A DNA stretch of 5,435 bases from NCBI GenBank assembly GCA_025936195.1, contig JAICTW010000236.1, forward strand, positions 1 to 5,435. Direction: 5' to 3'. The stretch comes from Flavisolibacter sp. (GTDB lineage Bacteria > Bacteroidota > Bacteroidia > Chitinophagales > Chitinophagaceae). Below are positions 1 through 5,394 of this stretch, piece by piece. The first letter of the stretch is position 1. Each line of letters starts with the position of its first letter. Position numbers and translations under genes: made by a program. Below the pieces are notes generated by a model. The model saw nothing but the letters and a program-made list of their open reading frames with translations. It made no database searches and was not told the origin of the DNA.

Positions 1-1
1 A

Positions 2-784
2 GATTCTTCCAACGCTTCTTCAAAGTACACCCGCAATTTTTTCAGGAACCAATTGCTGCCTGCCATTAAAAAAGTATATCCGCAGGCAGAAGAAAATTTA
101 TTGGACAATATCGAACGTTTCAAAAAAATAAACACGCTTTATCAGATCTCTGTTGAAGAATTGAAGAAAAAACTTTGTGAGCAATGTGCTTCTGAAGTTC
201 GCATTCCTGTTTTGAAATTAATGAAGTATCAACATACTTCGTTGATCTACGAGATCATAAAAGATTATGGCTTTGGTGAAAAGCAGGCGGAAGAACTAAT
301 CAAACTCGCTGATGCAGATTCCGGCAAATTTATTGAGAACGATCGTTATCAAATTATCAAACACCGCAATTGGTTCATCATTGCACCAAGGACAACTGTT
401 GCCAATACCATCGCCATAGAGGAAGGAATGGAAACCGTTCGCTTCGTTGGAGGAGAGCTCGATTTGAAGATTGTTTCAAAAGAAAAATTTCATCTTCAGA
501 AAAAAGAAAACATTGCCCAGTTAGATTTGAGGCATATTGAATATCCATTGCTATTGCGCAAATGGAAGCAGGGAGATTATTTTTATCCGCTTGGTATGCG
601 CAAAAAGAAAAAGCTGGCCCGTTTTTTCATTGATCAGAAACTACCGAAAAATCAAAAAGAAAATATTTGGGTGTTGGAATCCAATAAAAAGATTATCTGG
701 ATTGTGGGAATGCGAATTGATGATCGTTTTAAAGTGGTTGACTCAACAAAACAAATTCTTTTCATCAGTGTAACCAACCCTTAG
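2..784 (+). CDS. tilS: tRNA(Ile)-lysidine synthetase TilS, C-terminal part (5' end outside window)
   Basis: TilS uses ATP and lysine to convert the wobble cytidine (C34) of the CAU-anticodon tRNA-Ile to lysidine, so that the tRNA reads AUA; it is an essential cytoplasmic enzyme. The frame is open from base 2 and gives 260 residues. Its first residues read DSSN....YTRN..R, the conserved TilS segment that follows the catalytic N-terminal PP-loop domain. The TTG at 53 lies inside that conserved segment, so it is not a real start. The C-terminal TilS domain is clear at fragment residues about 185-250: GDYFYPLGM, then a KKKKLARFFID segment, then IWIVGMRIDDRFKV. TilS in this phylum is usually about 430-450 residues, so roughly 180 residues, including the SGGxDS ATP motif, lie left of the window. 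The stop TAG at 782-784 falls inside the end of the convergent rhomboid gene. No frameshift is visible. Confidence 0.95.
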   Translation, partial: DSSNASSKYTRNFFRNQLLPAIKKVYPQAEENLLDNIERFKKINTLYQISVEELKKKLCEQCASEVRIPVLKLMKYQHTSLIYEIIKDYGFGEKQAEELIKLADADSGKFIENDRYQIIKHRNWFIIAPRTTVANTIAIEEGMETVRFVGGELDLKIVSKEKFHLQKKENIAQLDLRHIEYPLLLRKWKQGDYFYPLGMRKKKKLARFFIDQKLPKNQKENIWVLESNKKIIWIVGMRIDDRFKVVDSTKQILFISVTNP

Positions 785-1421
785 TCTGCAAATACATTTT
801 TACTCCATCAATAAAAGCTTGTATGGCATCATAGCCCACTAATTTTCCGGCAATGATGATGAACAGCACTCCATACAAAGCTCCCCAAATGTGCGCAGAG
901 TGGTTAATATTGCCTCCGCCCTTTTTGTCCAGCCATGCAGAGATCAGTAAATACAAAGGTCCAAAAATAAAGCCCGGAATGATCGGAGGAATAATGAAGA
1001 ACCCAACTTCAATGTAAGGAGCAACCATCAGTCCCGCAAATACCACTGCACTCACTGCACCTGATGCACCCAGACTGCGGTAATAATAATCGTTCTTGTG
1101 TTTGAAATAAGTTGGAAGAAGGCAAATGAATAATGAGGTTACATACAGGACCAGATAGAGCAGCTTTCCTTTTTCCGCAAAGATTTGTGTAAAGGTATCT
1201 TCTACAAATCTTCCGAATAAAAACAGTGAAAGCATATTAAAAATCAGATGGCCTGCATCGGCATGGATCAATCCGCAGGTAATGAAACGGTACCATTGAT
1301 TTTGTTTGGTAACAGCAGGCGGATAAAAAATCAGGTCATCAATTATTTTTTTATTGCTAAAGCCGCCGATGGAAACCAAAGTTGTTATGATGACAATGAT
1401 GATGGTGATATCTAAATGCAT
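765..1421 (-). CDS. Rhomboid family intramembrane serine protease
   Basis: A 218-residue polytopic inner-membrane protease that should cleave substrate transmembrane segments within the bilayer. Visible family motifs are the H53-x4-H58-x3-N62 pattern in the second hydrophobic segment (oxyanion and structural residues), GAS120G with the nucleophilic serine at the head of the fourth segment, and AH177IWG with the catalytic histidine in the sixth. Hydrophobic stretches lie at about 5-20, 46-70, 86-104, 118-135, 140-163 and 175-192, which fits the six-helix rhomboid core with no extra domain. The ATG at 1421 immediately precedes the first membrane segment, and no better start is seen. No Shine-Dalgarno is present, as is usual for Bacteroidota. 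Its last 20 bases overlap the end of tilS on the other strand. Substrates cannot be predicted from sequence. Confidence 0.95.
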   Translation of the reverse strand: MHLDITIIIVIITTLVSIGGFSNKKIIDDLIFYPPAVTKQNQWYRFITCGLIHADAGHLIFNMLSLFLFGRFVEDTFTQIFAEKGKLLYLVLYVTSLFICLLPTYFKHKNDYYYRSLGASGAVSAVVFAGLMVAPYIEVGFFIIPPIIPGFIFGPLYLLISAWLDKKGGGNINHSAHIWGALYGVLFIIIAGKLVGYDAIQAFIDGVKMYLQTKGWLH

Positions 1422-1425
1422 AAAA

Positions 1426-1564
1426 ATTACACGAATTTAAGGGAGGAAAGCCACGAATTTAGGATACGAATTAGATGAATGGGAAAACAATTCTTGCAAG
1501 GCAATGCAATTTTGTTTGCAGTAATAGAAAATACGAGATGTGATTTGTACAAAATTCGCGTAAT
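1426..1564. repeat. 13-bp imperfect inverted repeat enclosing about 113 bp
   Basis: The left arm ATTACACGAATTT (1426-1438) and the right arm AAATTCGCGTAAT (1552-1564) are reverse complements at 12 of 13 positions; the only mismatch is the T/C at 1559. The left arm begins 5 bases upstream of the rhomboid start codon, and the right arm lies 28-40 bases before the mntA start. The enclosed segment has no open reading frame of note. It could be a tiny non-autonomous element, a remnant of a dispersed CACGAATT-type repeat, or a pair of operator half-sites shared by the two divergent genes. No target-site duplication is evident just outside the arms. Confidence 0.5.
1430..1473 (+). repeat. Short direct repeats of CACGAATTTA
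   Basis: CACGAATTTA occurs exactly at 1430-1439 and again at 1452-1461, a spacing of 22 bases. A third degenerate copy, ACGAATTA, lies at 1466-1473. Read on the minus strand the unit is TAAATTCGTG, whose TAAATTCG part is one base from the -7 consensus TAnnTTTG. The copies might therefore contribute promoter-like sequence for the rhomboid gene, but no -33 element is seen at the right distance. Confidence 0.6.
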
Positions 1565-1586
1565 CCCAGCTTAGTCCTTAAATTTG
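1555..1586 (+). promoter_or_regulatory. Predicted Bacteroidota-type promoter of mntA-hepT
   Basis: TAAATTTG at 1579-1586 matches the -7 consensus TAnnTTTG exactly. TTCG at 1555-1558 is one base from the -33 TTTG, with a 20-base spacer that lies in the usual 19-21 range. Transcription would begin within a few bases of the mntA ATG at 1592, so the mRNA would be leaderless or nearly so. The -33 element lies within the right arm of the inverted repeat. Confidence 0.5.
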
Positions 1587-1591
1587 ATGGA

Positions 1592-1894
1592 ATGACTCTG
1601 GTTGATCAATATACAAGTGATATTCAAAAGCTCTGCATAATATATGGAGTCAAGAAATTATACGCTATTGGTTCCGTATTGACAGACGAATTCAATGCTC
1701 AAAGCGATCTTGATTTCATTGTTGATTTTAATACACAGGACACAAACCTTTACGCTGAGAACTATTTTAATTTAAAGTTTGCCTTAGAAAATACGTTCAA
1801 AAGACAGATTGATTTGCTGGAGGAGAAATCAATAAAAAACCCATACTTTAAAATGGCAATAGAAAATCAACGACAACTTTTGTATGAAGCTTGA
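1592..1894 (+). CDS. mntA: MntA-type antitoxin, minimal nucleotidyltransferase
   Basis: A 100-residue protein of the minimal nucleotidyltransferase (MNT) family. In characterised MntA-HepT pairs this enzyme uses ATP to add AMP to the tyrosine of the toxin's R-x4-6-H-x-Y site, which neutralises the HEPN ribonuclease. The signature G27-S28-x10-D39-L-D41 matches GSx10DxD exactly and supplies the nucleotide-binding loop and two metal-binding aspartates. D74 in RQIDLLEE is the likely third acidic residue. Length is normal for the family and no damage is visible. The ATG at 1592 is the only sensible start: the frame has no other start codon back to the stop at 1541. The gene overlaps the start of hepT by 11 bases, a sign of translational coupling. 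Base composition is lower in G+C than in the surrounding housekeeping genes, suggesting acquisition by transfer. Confidence 0.9.
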   Translation: MTLVDQYTSDIQKLCIIYGVKKLYAIGSVLTDEFNAQSDLDFIVDFNTQDTNLYAENYFNLKFALENTFKRQIDLLEEKSIKNPYFKMAIENQRQLLYEA

Positions 1895-2215
1895 GATAAA
1901 AACATGGCTTTATGACATTCTCAATGCAATAAAAGAGATTGAATTTTTTATTGAGCCTTCTGAAAATTTTTCCTCTTTTCAAAATGATCTGAAAACAAAA
2001 GAGCAGTTGAAAGAAATATTGAAATCATCGGTGAAGCAATGAGCAGAATACTTAATGTAGATAATTCGATCGAACTTGAGAATTCGAGAAAAATTGTAGA
2101 TACGAGGAACCGTATTATTCATGGTTATGATTCCGTTTCTGATGAAATACTTTGGAATATCATTAGCCAACACCTTCCGGCTTTTAAAAGAGAAGTAGAA
2201 AAACTTCTGGGTTAA
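1884..2215 (+). pseudogene. hepT: HepT-type HEPN ribonuclease toxin (DUF86), frameshifted
   Basis: HepT is the toxin partner of MntA, a dimeric all-helical HEPN RNase. The first frame starts at ATG 1884 (MKLEIKTWLYDI...) and ends at TGA 2040-2042 after 52 residues. From about base 2000 the family sequence continues in another frame, RAVERNIEIIGEAMSRIL, then VDTRNRIIHGYDS, to TAA at 2213-2215. Adding one A to the A4 run at 1997-2000 joins the two as ...TKRAVERN..., giving a 110-residue protein of normal length. Its catalytic and AMPylation site R-x4-H-x-Y would be at about R75, H80 and Y82. The first-frame product lacks this site. An ATG at 2039 overlaps the stop (ATGA) and could start a 58-residue fragment (2039-2215) that contains it. 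The cause may be an inactivating mutation, a sequencing error, or less likely a -1 ribosomal slip. Confidence 0.88.
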
Positions 2216-2230
2216 CTAATTTGTATAATC

Positions 2231-2704
2231 TTACCTGTGATGATATTTTTCATTTTTTGAGATAGTGCAGGCCCTGTACACCTGTTCTGCTAAAATCAAG
2301 CGTACTAACTGATGCGGAAAGGTTAATTGTGAAAGCGACCATTTGAGCTGCGCTCTTTTTAAAACAACGGCGTCCAATCCAAATGCGCCGCCAATCAGAA
2401 ACACAAGATGCTTTGTGCTGGCCGAAGCTCTTTCTTGTAAAAACTGCGAGAGTGCTTCTGATGAAAATTGTTTTCCATATTCATCCAGTGCTATGAGGTA
2501 ATCATCTTGCTTCAGCCATTGTAAAATAATTTCACCTTCTCTTTTTTTCAGATCCATTTCCGAAAGCATGCCTGAATTTTTTGGAACAGGAATGATCGTC
2601 CACTCCACCGGAAAATATTTGGAAACGCGTTTGGTAAATTCAGCAATACCTTCTTTTACATAACTGTCGTGTGCCTTACCGATGGACCAGAACGAGATTT
2701 TCAT
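2231..2704 (-). CDS. rlmH: 23S rRNA (pseudouridine-1915-N3)-methyltransferase RlmH
   Basis: RlmH is a SPOUT-class, SAM-dependent methyltransferase that methylates N3 of pseudouridine 1915 in helix 69 of 23S rRNA, on assembled 70S ribosomes. The 157-residue product has the usual length. It begins MKISFWSIGK, as is typical of the family. It carries the SAM-binding trefoil-knot segment FLIGGAFGLD at residues 102-111 and the conserved end AEQVYRA...KYHH, with Y154-H155-H156 needed for catalysis. The ATG at 2704 gives this normal N-terminus. The gene converges on hepT with only 15 bases between the stops and no visible terminator, so read-through in both directions is likely. It looks fully functional. 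Confidence 0.96.
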   Translation of the reverse strand: MKISFWSIGKAHDSYVKEGIAEFTKRVSKYFPVEWTIIPVPKNSGMLSEMDLKKREGEIILQWLKQDDYLIALDEYGKQFSSEALSQFLQERASASTKHLVFLIGGAFGLDAVVLKRAQLKWSLSQLTFPHQLVRLILAEQVYRACTISKNEKYHHR

Positions 2705-3000
2705 TTGAAGAATTTGAACGAAATTAGTTGTTCCTGATTTTTGATAAACATGAAGTGAGGACTAACAGAAGATGACAGTAGCAATGTTGCTTGGTACATT
2801 ATCAACAAAACCAAAGAATATCAAAAAAATGTTCCGACAGTTTTCTAATCAACAATCCTCTTACTGCTACAATTATCCGCCCACTACTACTTTAAACCTA
2901 AAATCTGATTTATAACTTACAGAACCTGAAACTTTCACCTTCTTTCCAAATAAACTTTGCCAATCAATCAGTTTACAGAAATTTGCACCAAATTCATTTC
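2705..3000. other. Divergent intergenic spacer between rlmH and the ABC ATPase gene
   Basis: This 296-base AT-rich spacer must hold the promoters of rlmH (leftward) and the ABC ATPase gene (rightward). I see no RNA gene, IS end or strong hairpin. A short palindrome, AGCAA-TG-TTGCT, lies at 2780-2791. A 47-residue reading frame at 2772-2915 has unremarkable, low-complexity sequence and is probably chance. On the minus strand upstream of rlmH a TAATTTCG is one base from the -7 consensus, but no good -33 partner is seen. Confidence 0.6.
2957..2985 (+). promoter_or_regulatory. Weak candidate promoter for the ABC ATPase gene
   Basis: TTG at 2957-2959 is followed after 18 bases by GAAATTTG at 2978-2985, which differs from TAnnTTTG only in its first base. 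The ATG at 3001 lies 15 bases further on, leaving a leader of a few bases. The spacer is one base short of the usual range, so this is a plausible but unproven site. Confidence 0.35.
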
Positions 3001-3768
3001 ATGGCCAATAGCAATGTGATCATTTCTGTAGAAAATCTTGTAAAAAATTATGGAAGCTTTGAAGCCGTAAAAGGGATCAGCTTTGAAGTGTATGAAAATG
3101 AAATTTTTGGTTTGCTGGGACCCAATGGCGCCGGTAAATCCACAACGTTGGAGATCATCGAAACCCTTCGCGAAAAAACAGAAGGAAAGATCATTGTTGA
3201 CGGCATTGACCTGGACAAACATCCTCAGGAAATAAAAAAGATCATTGGTGTGCAATTGCAAACCAGCGGTTATTATCCTAATCTTAGCCTGATTGAATTG
3301 ATTGATTTGTTTGCAGGTTTGTACAATCGAAAGATCAATGCTATGGAATTGTTGGACAGCGTGAACCTGCGTGATAAAGCAAAAGCAAAAGTGAAAGAAT
3401 TGAGCGGCGGACAAAAGCAACGCTTCTCCATTGCCACTACATTGATCAACGATCCGAAAATTATTTTTTTGGACGAACCCACAACCGGACTGGATCCCCA
3501 GGCGAGAAGAAATTTGTGGGATTTGGTGAAGCACATTCAATCGAGAGGAACTACTGTCATCATCACGACGCACTATATGGATGAAGCGGAATATTTATGC
3601 GATCGTGTGGCTATTGTTGATTCCGGTAAAATTGTGGCATTGAACACTCCCGATAAATTAATTGATGAATTGGTGGCAACCGGTTTTGAACGTCCGAAAG
3701 AAGTGAAGCAGGCCAACCTGGAAGATGTGTTCATTCATTTAACAGGAAAATCATTGAGAGAAGATTAG
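3001..3768 (+). CDS. ABC transporter ATP-binding protein, ABC-2/CcmA type exporter subunit
   Basis: A 255-residue cytoplasmic ATPase that would drive an ABC-2 type exporter. All nucleotide-binding motifs are intact: Walker A GPNGAGKST (residues 40-48), Q-loop at about Q87, signature LSGGQ (134-138), Walker B IIFLDEP (154-160) with E159, D-loop GLD (163-165) and switch histidine H191. The C-terminal tail EDVFIHLTGKSLRED is typical of ATPases paired with ABC-2 permeases. I chose ATG 3001 because the family N-terminus (xxIISVENLVKNYG) follows directly. An in-frame TTG at 2983 would add six residues but lies within the candidate -7 element. Unusually, the next gene is an FKBP and no permease lies in the window, so the membrane partner must be encoded elsewhere. 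The substrate is unknown. Confidence 0.93.
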   Translation: MANSNVIISVENLVKNYGSFEAVKGISFEVYENEIFGLLGPNGAGKSTTLEIIETLREKTEGKIIVDGIDLDKHPQEIKKIIGVQLQTSGYYPNLSLIELIDLFAGLYNRKINAMELLDSVNLRDKAKAKVKELSGGQKQRFSIATTLINDPKIIFLDEPTTGLDPQARRNLWDLVKHIQSRGTTVIITTHYMDEAEYLCDRVAIVDSGKIVALNTPDKLIDELVATGFERPKEVKQANLEDVFIHLTGKSLRED

Positions 3769-3836
3769 TGAATTTGACACTGGAGATTTGATATCTGAAA
3801 TTGTATAAAACATTGACTGAACAAAATAAATAAAGC

Positions 3837-4271
3837 ATGTCATTACAGGATAAATTATTCGGCTTTCGTTCCGAAAAAATCAAAGCAGAAAAAGAAGCAG
3901 GAGAAAAATTTCGTTCTGAAAATAAAACAAAAGAAGGTGTTGCTGAATTGCCTAATGGAATTCAATATCAAATTTTGAAAGAAGGTGAAGGCAAACAACC
4001 CAGGGCCAATAGCAATATCAAAGCACATTATCGCGGCAGTCTTTTAAATGGAAATGAATTTGACAGTTCTTACAAAAGAAATCAACCCTTTACTGCACGG
4101 TTAACGCAATTGATCAAAGGGTGGCAGGAGGTGATACCCATGATGAAAGAAGGAAGTACATGGAGATTATGGATCCCTTCTGATTATGCTTATGGAGATA
4201 ATGGAACAGGAGGCATTCCCGGAGGCGCCACTTTGCAATTTGATGTTGAGTTGTTGCAAGTACTTGACTAA
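3837..4271 (+). CDS. FKBP-type peptidyl-prolyl cis-trans isomerase, cytoplasmic
   Basis: A 144-residue prolyl isomerase that speeds proline-limited protein folding. Residues 1-35 form a charged, probably helical extension (RSEKIKAEKEAGEKF); the FKBP domain spans about 38-143. Residues lining the FKBP active site are conserved: Y65, F75-D76, F85, L92-I93-K-G-W96 on the floor of the pocket, Y119 in the AYG loop, and F135. The GGIPGGATL..DVELL ending is typical of the FklB/Mip group. There is no signal peptide or lipobox, which separates it from the many secreted FKBPs of Bacteroidota and points to the cytoplasm. It starts 68 bases after the ABC ATPase gene and ends 9 bases before the YfiT-like gene, so it is probably co-transcribed at least with the latter. 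The exact client is unknown. Confidence 0.93.
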   Translation: MSLQDKLFGFRSEKIKAEKEAGEKFRSENKTKEGVAELPNGIQYQILKEGEGKQPRANSNIKAHYRGSLLNGNEFDSSYKRNQPFTARLTQLIKGWQEVIPMMKEGSTWRLWIPSDYAYGDNGTGGIPGGATLQFDVELLQVLD

Positions 4272-4280
4272 ATTGTCACC

Positions 4281-4817
4281 ATGCAAATAGAAACAGATAT
4301 TCGTTATCCCATCGGCAAGTATGAGCCGCAACCATTTTCCGAAAAATTAAAAGAGCAATGGCTGGCCGATATTAAATTTCTTCCGAACGCCATTGAAAAT
4401 GCTGTACACAATTTAGATGAACAGCAATTGCAAACACCGTACAGGGAAGGAGGGTGGACAGTTCATCAACTAGTGCATCATGTGGCGGACAGTCACATCA
4501 ATGCTTACATACGTTTTAAGTTGGGTTACACAGAAAATACTCCAACGATCAAACCTTACGAAGAAAAGGATTGGGCAAAATTGGCAGATGTAAAAAAACT
4601 TCCGGTCAATATTTCCATAACATTACTCTATGCCTTGCATCAACGCTGGCACGAATTTTTGCAATCGTTTACAGATGGAGATTGGCAGAAGACCTTGTTT
4701 CATCCAGAGCACAAAAAGGAATTTACGCTTTGGCATTTCCTCGGAATGTATGCCTGGCACAGCCGTCATCATGTGGCACATATAACAGCGTTGAGGGAAC
4801 GAAAGGGATGGGTTTAA
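4281..4817 (+). CDS. yfiT: YfiT/BstA-like DinB-fold metal-dependent protein (putative bacillithiol transferase)
   Basis: A 178-residue protein of the YfiT branch of the DinB four-helix-bundle superfamily. Members bind a divalent metal through three histidines, and several act as bacillithiol S-transferases. Here the expected ligands are H67 in LVHHVADSH, and H160 and H164 in YAWHSRHHVAHI. Other family hallmarks are IRYPIGKYEP at the N-terminus, REGGWTVHQLVHHVADSH at 55-72, AYIRFKLGYTENTPTIKPY at 75-93 and RERKGW at the end. The length is normal. It follows the FKBP gene after 9 bases, indicating an operon. Bacillithiol synthesis genes are known in some Bacteroidota, so thiol transfer is plausible, but the actual thiol and substrate are inference. 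Older annotations call this family a putative metal-dependent hydrolase. Confidence 0.9.
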   Translation: MQIETDIRYPIGKYEPQPFSEKLKEQWLADIKFLPNAIENAVHNLDEQQLQTPYREGGWTVHQLVHHVADSHINAYIRFKLGYTENTPTIKPYEEKDWAKLADVKKLPVNISITLLYALHQRWHEFLQSFTDGDWQKTLFHPEHKKEFTLWHFLGMYAWHSRHHVAHITALRERKGWV

Positions 4818-4820
4818 ATT

Positions 4821-4848
4821 TGAAGTTGTAAGTATTAAGTTTTAAGTT
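4821..4848 (+). repeat. Tandem 7-bp repeat (four units) abutting the Nudix start codon
   Basis: Two exact TTAAGTT units (4835-4841, 4842-4848) directly precede the ATG at 4849. They follow two degenerate units, GTAAGTA (4828-4834) and TGAAGTT (4821-4827), in the same 7-base register. The array fills most of the 31-base gap between the yfiT stop and the Nudix start, taking up the position where the ribosome would bind. Confidence 0.75.
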
Positions 4849-5394
4849 ATGGAATGGAAAGTTGTTAAGTCAGAGAAATTATTTTCAGCGCCGTGGCTGA
4901 ATGTTCGTAAGGATGTTTGTGAATTACCGGATGGAAGAAAGCATCATGACTATTATATTTTGGAATATCCGGACTGGGCCACGGCATTTGCATTAACGGA
5001 AGATAACAAAGTGTTGATGGTGCGTCAGTACCGTCATGGGTTGGGGGTGATCAGCACGGAACTTCCCGGCGGGGTGATTGACAAAGGCGAAACACCGGAG
5101 CAGGCCATTGCAAGGGAGTTGAAAGAAGAAACAGGATACGAGTTTGATTCGATTGAAGAACTGGGAAAAGTATCGCCCAATCCTGCCACCAGCACCAATT
5201 ACATGCACATATTTTTGGCGAAAGGAGGAAGAAAAGTGTCCGAACAAAAATTAGATGCAACCGAAGATGTAGAAGTACTGGTCCACACTATTGATGAATT
5301 CAAACAAATGCTGCGGGAAAATAAAATTGTTCAATCACTGCACATTACCTGTGCGTTTTATGCTTTAAATAAATTGGGATTATTGAGTTATTGA
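4849..5394 (+). CDS. Nudix hydrolase, ADP-ribose pyrophosphatase-like
   Basis: A 181-residue cytoplasmic Nudix enzyme that would hydrolyse a nucleoside diphosphate linked to another group; the best guess is ADP-ribose to AMP plus ribose-5-phosphate. The Nudix box is perfect: G75-x5-E81-x7-R89-E90-L91-x-E93-E94-x-G96-Y97, with E93 and E94 binding Mg2+. The segment SPNPATSTNYMHIFLA begins with prolines (P110, P112) 13 and 15 residues after the box, as in the ADP-ribose pyrophosphatase subgroup. DNKVLMVRQYRHG just before the box is also typical of that subgroup. Length fits. The ATG at 4849 gives the usual WKVVKSEKLF start. It is the last gene of the plus-strand run and lies 31 bases after yfiT. 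A GDP-mannose or other sugar-nucleotide substrate cannot be excluded. Confidence 0.92.
   Translation: MEWKVVKSEKLFSAPWLNVRKDVCELPDGRKHHDYYILEYPDWATAFALTEDNKVLMVRQYRHGLGVISTELPGGVIDKGETPEQAIARELKEETGYEFDSIEELGKVSPNPATSTNYMHIFLAKGGRKVSEQKLDATEDVEVLVHTIDEFKQMLRENKIVQSLHITCAFYALNKLGLLSY

Noticed and set aside
53..784. TTG at 53 as start of a complete 243-residue protein
   Set aside because: The frame stays open to base 2 and encodes the conserved TilS segment DSSN....YTRN before it, so this is a 5'-truncated gene.
1491..1522. Repeated TTGCA/TGCAA words between the rhomboid and mntA genes
   Set aside because: Five-base arms only; no stable hairpin and no relation to a promoter that I can show.
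1979..2173. 64-residue minus-strand reading frame opposite hepT
   Set aside because: It is antisense to the HepT coding sequence, which has clear family similarity; no family features of its own.
2780..2791. Palindrome AGCAA-TG-TTGCT
   Set aside because: Five-base arms with a two-base centre are too short for a terminator, and with only one copy there is no support for an operator.
2772..2915. 47-residue reading frame (MTVAMLLGTLS...) in the rlmH-ABC spacer
   Set aside because: Low-complexity tail rich in Q, S, Y and T, no recognisable family, and a length that can arise by chance in a spacer of this size.
2983..3000. TTG at 2983 as start of the ABC ATPase
   Set aside because: It lies inside the candidate -7 element and adds only six residues not typical of the family; ATG at 3001 fits the usual N-terminus.
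2968..3573. Long minus-strand frames opposite the ABC ATPase gene
   Set aside because: Shadows of a gene with all ABC motifs on the plus strand.
4993..5260. Minus-strand frames opposite the Nudix gene
   Set aside because: They are antisense to an intact Nudix box and have no family features.
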